DNA from: Rhizobium sp. BK313
GTDB lineage: Bacteria > Pseudomonadota > Alphaproteobacteria > Rhizobiales > Rhizobiaceae
Length of the DNA: 64,000 nucleotides
Reading direction: 5' to 3'
Assembly (NCBI RefSeq): GCF_014193655.1
Contig: NZ_JACHZQ010000012.1
Span: 29,967-93,966 of the forward strand
Both the position numbers and the translations under genes were made by a program. This document shows positions 18,481 to 27,063 of the stretch, piece after piece. The stretch's first letter is position 1. The number at the start of each line of letters is the position of its first letter. The notes below the pieces were generated by a model. The model worked only from the letters and a program-made list of their open reading frames with translations, ran no database searches and was not told the DNA's origin.

Positions 18481-19389
18481 ATGATAGACCTTCCTGAAAA
18501 CTTGACCATTTATCCGGACACCAATGTACGTGAGGCCCTGTCGACGGATTTGTTGTCCCACGTGCTTGCCCAAATTCGCCTCACCGGCGACAAGCTTTAT
18601 TCTCGCACGCTACAAGTCCGTCAGGCGGCGGAACTGGAGGCGGGAACGGCTCAGGTTGTGATCGTGACGCAGGGCGCACTAACTCTTGAGGGCGACCAAG
18701 GAACTCAGCTGGTCCTGGAGACCGGGGGCTTGCTTCTTTTACCGCACGGTCCGGCGGATCTACGTTTGGTGCCAGACAACGCGCCTGCCGCCTTTGTCGC
18801 CTGTCATTTCTGGTTTGATCCAGATAGCCTCCGCGGCATGCTCCTTGCGTTGCCTCCCTGGATTTACATCCGGCGCTCAGAGGCAGCCGGATGGATTGAG
18901 GGAATTATCCAATTCCTGATGATCGAGGCCGACGATCTCCAACCTGGTGCAGCCTTGATGATCTCGCGCCTGATCGACCTGGTGGTGATCCGGACCCTTC
19001 GCACTTGGGTTCAGCAAGGCCAAACCGCAGGATGGCTCGGGGGGCTGGTCGATACGCGTGTCGCTCGGGCAGTGAAGGCCATTCACGAAAGGCCTTCCCA
19101 GCGATGGCGTATCAAGGACCTCGCCGAGATCGCCGGAATGTCCAAATCTAGTTTTTGCGACCGATTTACGAGGCTGGTGGGCCGATCGCCGCTACGCTAC
19201 CACAATGAATGGCGCCTGGCGCTGGCGCGAGATTTATTGGTCAAGGGCGATATGAGGGTGGGCCAAATTGGTCTGAACATTGGCTATGAATCCGAGGCCG
19301 CGTTTAGCCGCGCATACAAAGCGCTCTTCGGGCATCCGCCGCACGCCGAACGTAGGCTTCGTAACGGCCCGCAGCGCAGTTTCGGCTAG
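18481..19389 (+). CDS. AraC-family transcriptional regulator with N-terminal cupin
   Basis: 302 residues. The N-terminal half (about 1-190) looks like a cupin-6-type ligand domain, with beta-rich segments such as GALTLEGDQGTQLVLETGG and LPHGPADLRLV. The C-terminal 100 residues carry the two AraC helix-turn-helix motifs: IKDLAEIAGMSKSSFCDRF, then VGQIGLNIGYESEAAFSRAY. AraC regulators with this cupin often control a neighbouring oxidoreductase or hydrolase gene. Here the divergent hydrolase at 17561 is the natural candidate. Confidence 0.9.
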   Translation: MIDLPENLTIYPDTNVREALSTDLLSHVLAQIRLTGDKLYSRTLQVRQAAELEAGTAQVVIVTQGALTLEGDQGTQLVLETGGLLLLPHGPADLRLVPDNAPAAFVACHFWFDPDSLRGMLLALPPWIYIRRSEAAGWIEGIIQFLMIEADDLQPGAALMISRLIDLVVIRTLRTWVQQGQTAGWLGGLVDTRVARAVKAIHERPSQRWRIKDLAEIAGMSKSSFCDRFTRLVGRSPLRYHNEWRLALARDLLVKGDMRVGQIGLNIGYESEAAFSRAYKALFGHPPHAERRLRNGPQRSFG

Positions 19390-19546
19390 AGTGACACTCC
19401 AGATCGGATGAAAATCGCATGCTTCATCTACGTTTCGTGACAGTCGGATGGTGGGGCAAATTTTGCGGCCATCGACAGTTTTCTCAACGCAGTATGTCGA
19501 TTTATCGTTCTTTTTCCGTGTTGTAGCATCTACATAACAAGACTGA

Positions 19547-20657
19547 CGTTGGTGCGCGGATCGTTAATCGGATTGGGGTAGGCGGGTGGGGAGCTCAAAT
19601 TGGTCTGTCGCAACCATGCCTTTCAAACACAATGGCACCCGCCGCCATCACATCGGCAAGATGAAATTCAAGGTGACGAACTGGGCCGAGTACGAGGCAG
19701 GGCTCCGTCGGCGTGGCGGCTTGACCCTGTGGCTGACGCCGGAAGCCCTTGTGTCCTGGCAAGCGCCAAGACGCAAGACGAGAGGTGGGCATCCCCGCTA
19801 TTCGGATCTGGCGATCGAAACCACGTTGACGCTGGGCCTGGTATTCGGACTGCGTCTGCGCCAGACGGAAGGGTTCCTGGGATCACTGCTGTCATTGATG
19901 GGACTGGCTCTCGCCGTTCCCGATCACACCACGCTGAGCCGCCGGGCAAGGACATGGCGATCGCCCGGAAGACAATATGATCGCCAGCTTCCAGCGGACG
20001 GACCGGTGCATGTTCTGGTCGATAGCACCGGACTCGAGGTTTACGGCGCGGGCCAATGGTTGGAAGAGAAACATGGCACCAGATCCCGCCGCAGTTGGCG
20101 AAAGTTGCATCTGGCGCTGGATGCCGATAACGGCGAGATCATCGCCCATACGATGACAGACCAAGACACGGGCGATGCCTCGCGGGTGGTACCGTTGCTC
20201 GACCAGATCGGTTGTCCGATCGCACAGTTTACCGCAGACGGCGCTTATGACGGAAAGCAGACCTACGACGCTGTCATCAACCACAGCGCCGATGCCGCCA
20301 TCGTCATTCCGTCGCGTGCCAACGCAATCGAACCAATCGATGATCGATCTCCCGGCCAAAGGGATCTGCATATCGCCACAATCAAAAGAGACGGCCGGAT
20401 GAAGTGGCAGATCTCCACCGGCTATGGCAGGCGCGCGCTGGTCGAGACCGCAATCGGACGGTACAAAGTCATCATCGGTCGGCGCCTGCGGGCCCGCTCG
20501 TTCCACGCTCAGCAGACGGAAGTCGCAATCGGCTGCACAGTCCTCAACCGCATGCTCGAATGCGCACGCCCGAAATCCGTCCGCCGTAATGGAGCCACCG
20601 CGTAAACAGCTCCATCAAAGACCGGCATCCGTTCAAGTCTCGATCCACGCACCAACG
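19547..20657 (+). mobile_element. IS5-family insertion sequence
   Basis: An element of about 1.1 kb, bounded by inverted repeats CGTTGGTGCGCGGATCG (19547-19563) and its near-complement at 20641-20657 (16 of 17 positions match). It contains one intact transposase gene. No direct target duplication is visible at the flanks, so the right side may have been rearranged after insertion. Its right end touches the truncated dnaE2 remnant. Confidence 0.75.
19616..20605 (+). CDS. IS5-family transposase
   Basis: 329 residues from the ATG at 19616 (MPFKHNGTRR); the frame is open to 19586. The DDE catalytic residues are visible as VLVDSTGLEVYG (first Asp), FTADGAYDG (second Asp) and ALVETAIGRYKVIIG (Glu, with the spaced Arg and Lys). 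The N terminus has a DUF4096-like helical region. The frame is intact, so the element could still be active. Confidence 0.9.
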   Translation: MPFKHNGTRRHHIGKMKFKVTNWAEYEAGLRRRGGLTLWLTPEALVSWQAPRRKTRGGHPRYSDLAIETTLTLGLVFGLRLRQTEGFLGSLLSLMGLALAVPDHTTLSRRARTWRSPGRQYDRQLPADGPVHVLVDSTGLEVYGAGQWLEEKHGTRSRRSWRKLHLALDADNGEIIAHTMTDQDTGDASRVVPLLDQIGCPIAQFTADGAYDGKQTYDAVINHSADAAIVIPSRANAIEPIDDRSPGQRDLHIATIKRDGRMKWQISTGYGRRALVETAIGRYKVIIGRRLRARSFHAQQTEVAIGCTVLNRMLECARPKSVRRNGATA

Positions 20658-20660
20658 CCC

Positions 20661-20684
20661 CTTTATGCCGAACTCGGCATAAAG
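20661..20684. repeat. Perfect palindrome at the IS5/dnaE2 junction
   Basis: CTTTATGCCG and CGGCATAAAG arms of 10 bp with a 4-nt loop sit exactly where the dnaE2 homology ends and 3 bp outside the IS5 right repeat. It may be the end of another, lost mobile element or a recombination site. Confidence 0.5.
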
Positions 20685-21240
20685 GCACGAACATGTCGCG
20701 CGGGGCAACAACCGACTTCGGCTTGTCCCGCGGATCCGGGCCGCCGCTATGAGCGAACTCGTCACCGCGACCGGTCGGCAATTTGAACTCCTCATCGCGA
20801 CCAGCCATGCCGACAAGGTCGCCTGACAGGTCGAAGAGCTGTTGGGCGACAAGATGAACGACCTCCCCTTCCCGCTGGATCCTGCCATTGATCGCCATCA
20901 TCGACGACCCGAGCACGACCCGTCGACGCTTCTCGAACAGGGTCGGCCAGACGACGAGATTGGCCGGTCCCGTTTCGTCCTCGATGGTGATGAACATCAC
21001 GCCCTTGGGCCGATCCCGGCTTCTGCCGCACAAGGACTAGGCCGGCGGTATAGACCCAACGCCCGTCCCGCGCAGTCATCGCCTCGGCACAGGTAATGAT
21101 GTTGCGTGCGGAAAGGTCCTTGCGAAGGAAGGCGACCGGGTGCTGCCGCTGCGTCAGTCCAAGATTGCTATAGTCCTCGATGACATTGTGCCCGTCCGTC
21201 ATCTGCCGAAGTGCGACCGCCGGCTCCTGCTGCTCGGCGA
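20685..21240 (-). pseudogene. dnaE2: Remnant of error-prone DNA polymerase DnaE2 (C-terminal part)
   Basis: Two minus-strand frames joined by a frameshift near 21030 carry the end of DnaE2. The first has the AEQQEPAVALRQMTDG, VIEDYSNLGL and HPVAFLRKDL segments. The second continues with an OB-fold region: GVMFITIEDETGPANLVVW, then GDEFAHSGGPDPRD. The catalytic polymerase domains (more than 800 residues) are missing, and the last residues are replaced at the palindrome. DnaE2 is the translesion replicase of the SOS mutasome in alphaproteobacteria. This copy is dead. The 5' boundary is approximate. Confidence 0.8.
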
Positions 21241-21749
21241 ACGGTCTCACCTGCAGGCACGATGACGGTGTCGCGGCTGATGGCGCGGGCGCAGGCATGA
21301 GCCGCCCCCCAAGCATCGGCGACGGCGACGCGGGCCGTGAGCTTCCTGGCCAGGAACTGATTGGCAATCTTCGTCACCATTGGCAGTTCGCCGCCCTGCA
21401 GGTGATCTGCACCCTCGGTATCCATGACGATGCCGTCGATGCCATCAACGGCTACAATCGGAGAGTAGATCGTCAGCGCCCAGAGCGTGATGCGTTCGAG
21501 TGCTGCGGCATCCGCTGCAGGATCCGCATCGACCAGCATCAGGCCACGGAACAGCGCCTGCGCCTTGGCTGCCGGCATGCCGATACGAACGCCGGACTTT
21601 CGCGCCGCCGCGTCTGCCGCCGAAACCCAGCGCTTCGAACCGCTCCTGGCAATCACCGCGATCGCCTGGTCAGGTGGAATGGAGGGATCGGCGCGACGAA
21701 TACGATCCGTCGGCAGATCCGGAAGATAGATCGAGACGACCCTTGTCAT
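21241..21749 (-). pseudogene. imuB: Remnant of ImuB (Y-family polymerase-like), N-terminal part
   Basis: The ATG at 21749 starts a typical ImuB N terminus (TRVVSIYLPDLPTDRIRRA), continuing through the Y-family-like region (LWALTIYSPIVAVDG) to about residue 170. After that the sequence changes abruptly to DnaE2 C-terminal sequence. The second half of imuB and most of dnaE2 have been removed by one deletion. ImuB normally bridges ImuA, DnaE2 and the beta clamp, and all the interaction motifs would be in the missing part. Confidence 0.8.
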
Positions 21750-22236
21750 CGCACGCCCTCACGAGAAACTCAGCACATTCACCCGCTTTCACGCGCATCA
21801 ATTCCAGGAACCATTGGGCCCTGCCGACGCCAGGCACCGGCAAGTCCTCCGACGGCATGACGCTGACCCGCCACCGCGTGGTCGAGGCCGTCGGCTGACC
21901 GAAGTCATTCGCCTCCGTCTGCCGGCGCCATCGCCGAACGGCAAGCGCCATCGTCCCTGTTTTTTCGGCCGCCAGCTGCAGCCGGCGGGAGCCGACCATT
22001 GGCAGGCGAGCGAGTTCACCCACCACAGCGCCAAGCCCACCGGAGAGCCCCTCCTCCATATTGGCAAGCACATCTTCTTCCTTGTCGGACTCGACGAAGA
22101 TCACCCGGTCGGCATTCAACCCGACCTGGGCGAGTGCCGGAAAAAACAGGTCGGGGCGCGTCAGGCACCAGATGACGGGACCCCTGGTGCGCGCGGCGAT
22201 AGTCGAGCTGGATGCTTCTGAAATTAAGCCTGCACC
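21670..22236 (-). pseudogene. imuA: Remnant of ImuA (SOS mutasome, RecA-like), C-terminal part
   Basis: The minus-strand frame encodes recognisable ImuA segments: GPVIWCLTRPDLFFPALAQV, DRVIFVESDKEEDVL, GLGAVVGELARLPMVGSRRL, RRWRRQTEANDFGQPTAS and VPGVGRAQWFLELMRVKAGE. It overlaps the start of imuB by 80 bp, as expected for an intact imuA-imuB junction. The N-terminal third is absent: upstream of about 22236 the frame no longer resembles ImuA and hits a stop at 22294. Confidence 0.8.
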
Positions 22237-22643
22237 CCGTCTCCGCGAGTATGAGACAATCGCTGGGTCGCCGACGCGATGGCAAGAAGTCGATCAATCC
22301 GCGCCGTCACTCTCATGGCAGATGAAGGCTCTTCCGCGCCAATACGACGTCGGCGTCGACGGCCAAGAGCTTCCCGGTCACACTGGGGCTCCTTTTGATA
22401 AGGAAGCCTGCCGTCAAGCTGGCGGCCGCCTCCCGGGACAGCCACCGGTAGCAGAACGGCACACTGAGTTCTGGCAAATGTCCCCTTTCCGCTGAGCTGA
22501 TATCTCATCTCCAAATTTCGTCCACGCCTCACGACCAAATTCCGGCTGCGGAATGGAACCCCTTTATTCGTCGCCTTCACAGCCAGGTGCATCCTTCCGC
22601 GGCACTTGCATCGCGGCAAAAAAGATTGACAGAATTCGATTGC
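22237..22643. other. No recognisable gene
   Basis: Between the truncated imuA and the amidase promoter I see only broken frames. A minus-strand stretch around 22310-22490 has coding-like composition but matches no family I know. It may be debris from the same deletion events. A TTGACA at 22626-22631 is a candidate -35 for the amidase promoter. Confidence 0.4.
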
Positions 22644-22676
22644 ATTACGTTCATAATGTAATATTATGATCGTAAT
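22644..22676. promoter_or_regulatory. Palindromic operator candidate upstream of amidase
   Basis: Imperfect inverted repeat: ATTACGTTCATAATGT (22644-22659) against ATATTATGATCGTAAT (22661-22676), 14 of 16 positions complementary around one central base. It sits 20-45 bp downstream of a TTGACA box and about 70 bp before the amidase start. Its size fits a TetR operator; the TetR encoded at 24812 is the likely binder. Confidence 0.5.
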
Positions 22677-22747
22677 TTAATCAGAGGCGCTTTGGTCGAT
22701 GTTTGGCGAAGTGCCCTTTCAAAACTAGTCCAGATTGGAGATTTTCT

Positions 22748-24193
22748 ATGCACGACGACGTAAGAGCACACCACGCCACCGAAACCGAAGGGCTGACCTC
22801 CATCGGTGTCGCAGAAGCTGTTCGCGCCATGAACAGCGGCGACTTCTCGGCAGAGACATACGCGGAAGCGCTCCTGCAGCGTGCCCGGGAGCAATCGGAT
22901 CTTAAGGCTTTCATCACGATCGACGAGGAGGCTGTTGTCGCCGTCGCACGCGAAGCTGACAAGGCCCGATCCGCTGGCGCATCAAGCCCGCTGCTTGGCG
23001 TCCCTCTGGGGGTCAAGGACAGCTACCTGACAGCCGGCCTGCGCACGACACTTGGCGTCAGCAATCTGAAGGATTACGTGCCATCGCAAGACGCCGGGGT
23101 GGTTGGCGCGATCAGGCAAGCTGGCGCAATCGTGTTCGGAAAGAACAACCTTGTCGAGATGTCCTTTGGGTTGACGGGAGACAACAGTCCATATGGCCAG
23201 GTAAAAAATCCTCGCGCTCCTAATCGCGTCAGTGGTGGGTCCTCAAGCGGGTCCGCGGCGGCCGTTGCCGCTGGCATCGTGCCCGCAGCATTCGGGGGAG
23301 ACACCATCGGTTCAATCCGAGTGCCGGCGTCGTTATGTGGAGTGGTTGGCTTCAAGCCCACGACAGGGCGTTGGCCGCGAAACGGTGTCGCGCCGATTTC
23401 CCATATTCTCGATACCACTGGCGTGTTCGCCCGCACTGTCGAAGACTGCAAGCTCATCGATGAGGTCGTCACGAAGGATCCTGCACCGATGGCCACCGAA
23501 TTGGGTGACCTGAAGGGCGTGAAGTTCGCCTATGCGCCCAAGCAATATCTCGACCTCATCGATCCCGAGGTCGAGGGACGTTTCAACAACGTCATTCACA
23601 GACTAGGCGATGCCGGCGCCGAAATCGTCGAAATTGATTTCGGAGAGGAATTCTCAGCGCTTGCCGACACGACAACCTGGAGCATCTTCTTCCGTGAGAC
23701 GATGGGTGCGGTTTCCGCGTTTCTCAGAGAGAACGGTATTCCCACCTCCTTCGAGGAAATTTACCGGGACCTCAAGCCGGGTCTGAAGGAAGCGTGGCAG
23801 CACCATGTTCTGCCAAGTGGCTCCAAATGGCTGTCCGACGATGGCTATAACGAGGTATTGGCCAATGATCGGCCCAAACTTCAGCGCTTATTCAGCGAAG
23901 CATTTGCGACAAGCGGGGCTGAGGCGCTTCTCCTCCCGACGACACCTTGCACCGCACCCCAGATCGGTAAGGAAAACCAGTTTCTGATCGCAGGGCAGGA
24001 AGTGACCTTCGCTGCCTTGGCGAAGAACACTGTCCCAGCAAGTGGTGCCGGGCTTCCGGGGATCAGCCTCCCGATCGGCAAGGCGGGCAACGGCCTTCCC
24101 ATCGGCCTTGAAATCGATGCGCCCTTTGGCGGGGATCGCAGGTTGCTGTCAGTTGCCCGTCGGGTGGAGGCGCTCGCTATCTCGTCTCTCTGA
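22748..24193 (+). CDS. Amidase-signature family hydrolase
   Basis: 481 residues from the ATG at 22748, with TTGGAG 7 nt upstream; a longer frame from 22703 has no ribosome site. The Ser-cisSer-Lys triad is complete: Lys90 in GVKD, the GGSSSGSAAA loop (about 164-172) and nucleophile Ser189 in GDTIGSIRVPA. Relatives hydrolyse amides such as indoleacetamide, mandelamide or small aliphatic and cyclic amides. It is first in a cluster with a DUF302 protein and a TetR regulator. No transporter is adjacent. The substrate is unknown. Confidence 0.9.
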   Translation: MHDDVRAHHATETEGLTSIGVAEAVRAMNSGDFSAETYAEALLQRAREQSDLKAFITIDEEAVVAVAREADKARSAGASSPLLGVPLGVKDSYLTAGLRTTLGVSNLKDYVPSQDAGVVGAIRQAGAIVFGKNNLVEMSFGLTGDNSPYGQVKNPRAPNRVSGGSSSGSAAAVAAGIVPAAFGGDTIGSIRVPASLCGVVGFKPTTGRWPRNGVAPISHILDTTGVFARTVEDCKLIDEVVTKDPAPMATELGDLKGVKFAYAPKQYLDLIDPEVEGRFNNVIHRLGDAGAEIVEIDFGEEFSALADTTTWSIFFRETMGAVSAFLRENGIPTSFEEIYRDLKPGLKEAWQHHVLPSGSKWLSDDGYNEVLANDRPKLQRLFSEAFATSGAEALLLPTTPCTAPQIGKENQFLIAGQEVTFAALAKNTVPASGAGLPGISLPIGKAGNGLPIGLEIDAPFGGDRRLLSVARRVEALAISSL

Positions 24194-24250
24194 AGAACAA
24201 GCAGCACAAGACGACCAGATCACGAACCCCAACGTAGAAGGACCATGAGA

Positions 24251-24739
24251 ATGGCAAGCAAAACGGTCGACATCCAGAAGATTGAAGTAGAACACGTTAC
24301 AATCCACTCCAGCAAAGACTTCGACGCCGTCAAGTCGAACTTGGAAAGTATGATTCCCAGGATCGACGACGGGATCTTTACGCTCCTTCGTCATCGGGAA
24401 ACGACCAGAGCGCTTCGTGAACTGGAGGCGCTCCCGCCGCTATCGATTTTCGGATTTCGAGATCATGGCGCTGCGGTTCAAGTAGCCGGTCTTCAGCGCC
24501 TAGCGATACAATACGACATTGGCAATCCGCTTACCGCGACAAAAATGACCCGGCACCGCATCTCTGCCGGCCTCTATGCACCTATTCGAGTGCTCCTGCG
24601 CGAGGACAGCGACGGTGTCGCATTCGAATATGATCGGCCGATCTCCACCTTCGGCCAGTTTGGGGACCCCGACGTCCACGAAGTCGCTAGAAATCTTGAT
24701 AGAGATCTGCAGGCCGTGCTCGAATCTGCAGCATCGTAG
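24251..24739 (+). CDS. DUF302-family protein
   Basis: 162 residues from the ATG at 24251, preferred over the ATG at 24245 because AGAAGGA lies 8 nt upstream. The conserved DUF302 features are clear: an IQYDIGNPLTATKMTRH segment, AGLYAPIRVLLRED, then FEYDRPISTFGQFGDPDV. DUF302 proteins are small alpha/beta-barrel-like proteins of unknown biochemical role. The position, 57 bp after the amidase, suggests one transcript. Confidence 0.85.
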   Translation: MASKTVDIQKIEVEHVTIHSSKDFDAVKSNLESMIPRIDDGIFTLLRHRETTRALRELEALPPLSIFGFRDHGAAVQVAGLQRLAIQYDIGNPLTATKMTRHRISAGLYAPIRVLLREDSDGVAFEYDRPISTFGQFGDPDVHEVARNLDRDLQAVLESAAS

Positions 24740-24811
24740 CCTGTCGCAAGGCGCTGCTTTAAACGCGAGAACGATGTAATGCAGAAGCGTCACCATTTAC
24801 GGAACACATAG

Positions 24812-25384
24812 ATGCGCTTTGAAAAGGGTCACAAGGAAAGCACGCGACGTCGAATCATCGACGTCGCTTCCAAGCGTTTTCGCAGAGAAGGTGCGGCAGC
24901 ATCGGGCCTGGCAGGAATCATGTCGGAGGCCGGCCTGACAAACGGGGCATTCTATCCGCATTTCGATTCAAAAGAGGCGCTCGTGAGGGAGGCCGTCGTC
25001 AGCGCTCTGAATGATCGGCTCGCAAATTTGGAGCAGGCCGGAATAGCCGATTTGGGGATTGAGGATGTCATTCGTGACTATCTGAATATTGCCCATCTGC
25101 AAGGAAGCGAAGAGGGCTGCCCATCGGCCGCACTCTTGCCTGAAATCGGGCGTCAACCGGATCCGACTCGAAAGGCTTATGAGAATGGATTGGCGCGTTA
25201 TATCGAAACGCTTGCGTTGTATCTTCCAGCCTCGCCATCGACCTCACCATCCGAGCGTGCAATGGCGATCTTCAGCTTAATGGTGGGCACACTTCAGATA
25301 GCGCGAGCTGTTTCCGATCCATCGAGGGCGGCGGAGATCATTGAAGGTGGAGTCCAAGCCGCACTGACCCTGGCAAAGACATAG
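24812..25384 (+). CDS. TetR/AcrR-family regulator
   Basis: 190 residues. The N-terminal helix-turn-helix (RIIDVASKRF, GLAGIMSEAGLTNGAFYPHF, SKEALV) is typical of TetR repressors; the C-terminal ligand domain is helical. It probably controls the amidase operon through the palindrome at 22644-22676. It is closely similar to the truncated TetR at 30282, sharing GAAASGLAG and the GLTNGAFY/HFDSKEALV region nearly residue for residue. Confidence 0.9.
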   Translation: MRFEKGHKESTRRRIIDVASKRFRREGAAASGLAGIMSEAGLTNGAFYPHFDSKEALVREAVVSALNDRLANLEQAGIADLGIEDVIRDYLNIAHLQGSEEGCPSAALLPEIGRQPDPTRKAYENGLARYIETLALYLPASPSTSPSERAMAIFSLMVGTLQIARAVSDPSRAAEIIEGGVQAALTLAKT

Positions 25385-25638
25385 CCAGAGCGCGACGCGA
25401 GAGACCAGCTGTATGAGGAAGCGTTGCTCTTGATAGGAATCCAACCATCGACGCCCTTCTTGAAATTGCTTAAATGCTTGTCTCCAAACAAAAAGCAAAA
25501 TTGCATTATCAGGACGATTGACACCCAAGAGGCACAATCCACATGCTCGACGAGATCGCTCGGACCTGTTGTACTTTGGAATAGTTCGATGGGCAGTTTG
25601 CCAGACGCCGGCAAATCACGTCTGATGGCATTGTTATG

Positions 25639-26211
25639 CTAGACATCGCGAGAAAGAAGAGACAAAGCTGCTGCCCAAGCGCGGCCGGCAGATGCGGAAC
25701 TTTTGGAAGCTCTGGCTTCCACAGTCGCTCCATCTAGCAGCATGATGAACACTTCAGCTAATTTGCGAGCTGCGTCGGCGGGCATAAGGACGACTAGTAG
25801 TTCCTCCATCCAGTCAGTTATCTTGCGGCGATATCTGATCGCGACGTCCGAAATCTGAGGATGGTCCGGTCCGAATTCGGCCAGCGCCCGTTCGAAAAGG
25901 CAGCCTGCGAACTCGGGAGTGTCAAACCAGGCACCATACCAATCGAAGATTGTTTTCACCCGAGCGGTTGGATCATCTACGCGCGTCAATCTATCGCTGA
26001 TATCGTCGACGATAAATGCGTATCGCTGCTCCAAAACGGCTCGAATAAGATCGTCTTTCCCCTCAAAGTTCCGATACAAAGTCATGCGCGCGACATTGGA
26101 TTCTTCGATAATGCTATCTATTCCAACGGCTTGGAAGCCGTATTGCGAAAATAGCTCTGTTGCCTTGTCGACAACGAGCTGGCGTTTACTAGGCCTCATG
26201 AAAACGTCCAT
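25639..26211 (-). CDS. TetR-family regulator
   Basis: 190 residues; starts at 26211 or at the internal ATG four codons later, both near a GGGG ribosome site. The helix-turn-helix reads VVDKATELFSQYGFQAVGID, then ARMTLYRNFEGKDDLI. The C-terminal part (WYGAWFDTPEFAGCLFERAL) has the Cys-containing pattern of TetR_C domains. Divergent from the peptide/efflux operon, with a palindrome overlapping a promoter between them, it is the likely repressor of that operon. It is not a close paralogue of the other two TetR proteins here. Confidence 0.9.
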   Translation of the reverse strand: MDVFMRPSKRQLVVDKATELFSQYGFQAVGIDSIIEESNVARMTLYRNFEGKDDLIRAVLEQRYAFIVDDISDRLTRVDDPTARVKTIFDWYGAWFDTPEFAGCLFERALAEFGPDHPQISDVAIRYRRKITDWMEELLVVLMPADAARKLAEVFIMLLDGATVEARASKSSASAGRAWAAALSLLSRDV

Positions 26212-26261
26212 CCCCGTCCATTAATTCCCCCTACTTCATCACAATCCGCAGCCAACAACCA

Positions 26262-26301
26262 TTCTGTCCCATTGACAATGGGATAGAACGGTCAGTATCT
26301 T
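26262..26301 (+). promoter_or_regulatory. Promoter with overlapping TetR-type operator
   Basis: Inverted repeat TTCTGTCCCATT (26262-26273) / AATGGGATAGAA (26277-26288), 11 of 12 positions complementary. It overlaps a rightward promoter-like TTGACA (26273-26278), 17-bp spacer, TATCTT (26296-26301). This is a textbook repressor-over-promoter arrangement facing the secreted peptide and efflux genes, and lies 50 bp from the divergent TetR start. It implies a leader of about 290 nt before the peptide gene. Confidence 0.6.
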
Positions 26302-26598
26302 TTGAGTCGGCATTCACCGAAATGAGTGTCTCATCAATCGACTTTAGGATCCAGGCTGCGGCCTCGGGCGTCATCTATAACCTGTTATATGGGGAGACTT
26401 CAAATGAGGCGAAGTTGGTTGTCTCGATAGATTTTGCTTCGGCTCAGTCGAGATCCTAGAAAGTTGATGAATTCGGTCGTCGCGCGCATTCTTCCAAGCG
26501 CTTTCGCGCGCACAATCAGCAAAATTGCGATTCCTGCGAATGGTGAGCGCGAAAGTGTTTGCCATTGCATGTTCAACCATTCTTTGAAGGAGAAAATT

Positions 26599-26883
26599 AT
26601 GAAAGTGCTGACAATTGGACTATTGACAGTCCTCGTTGGTACGGGGAGCGCGATGGCGTCCACCCCGCCGAATTCTTCCGCCTTGATTCCAGTCGCTGGT
26701 CAGAACACAACGCTCTCAATCGAGGCCGTTAGCCAGGCGCTCAATGCCCAACCCAACGCCCAGTCGGGTACGGCCGTGGCCTCCATGGCTACTAGCTGCC
26801 GAGATCCTCAGCCGTGGTATATGTTCAGCGGGATCGAAGCCCTGACATGCATATACACCCATCAATGGCCGGTTAGGGATTAG
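26599..26883 (+). CDS. Small secreted protein of unknown function
   Basis: 94 residues from the ATG at 26599, which has GAAGGAG 7 nt upstream. A clear Sec signal peptide (MKVLTIGLLTVLVGTGSAMA, cleavage before STPP) is followed by about 74 mature residues: a Ser/Thr/Gln/Ala-rich part, then a C-terminal segment with two cysteines (TSCRDPQPWYMF and LTCIYTHQWPVRD). I recognise no family. The position behind the TetR-controlled promoter and in front of a MacA/MacB-like exporter suggests it works with, or is handled by, that exporter. The frame is open upstream to 26434, but that part lacks a ribosome site and would bury the signal peptide. Confidence 0.65.
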   Translation: MKVLTIGLLTVLVGTGSAMASTPPNSSALIPVAGQNTTLSIEAVSQALNAQPNAQSGTAVASMATSCRDPQPWYMFSGIEALTCIYTHQWPVRD

Positions 26884-26914
26884 TCGACACCGTCACGCGA
26901 TCGACTGGAAAGGC

Positions 26915-26944
26915 GAGCGGCCTGAATCTTGGAGCCGGCCGCTC
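26915..26944 (+). terminator. Hairpin after the small secreted gene
   Basis: GAGCGGCC (26915-26922) pairs with GGCCGCTC (26937-26944) across a 14-nt loop. There is no T-run, so it may only attenuate or protect the peptide message before the efflux genes. Confidence 0.35.
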
Positions 26945-27063
26945 TACTTATGGTAAAGATCGCTGGCCAATAGACGCGGTAGGTCAAAATCGATTTTCAC
27001 GTTGCCTCTGTTGCCCGCAAAAATCACGCCCGAAGAAATGCTCGCGGTGTAAAGGAGTAGCTT

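Noticed and set aside
26434..26598. N-terminal extension of the small secreted protein
   Set aside because: The frame is open, but the ATG at 26599 has a strong ribosome site and a proper signal peptide directly after it.
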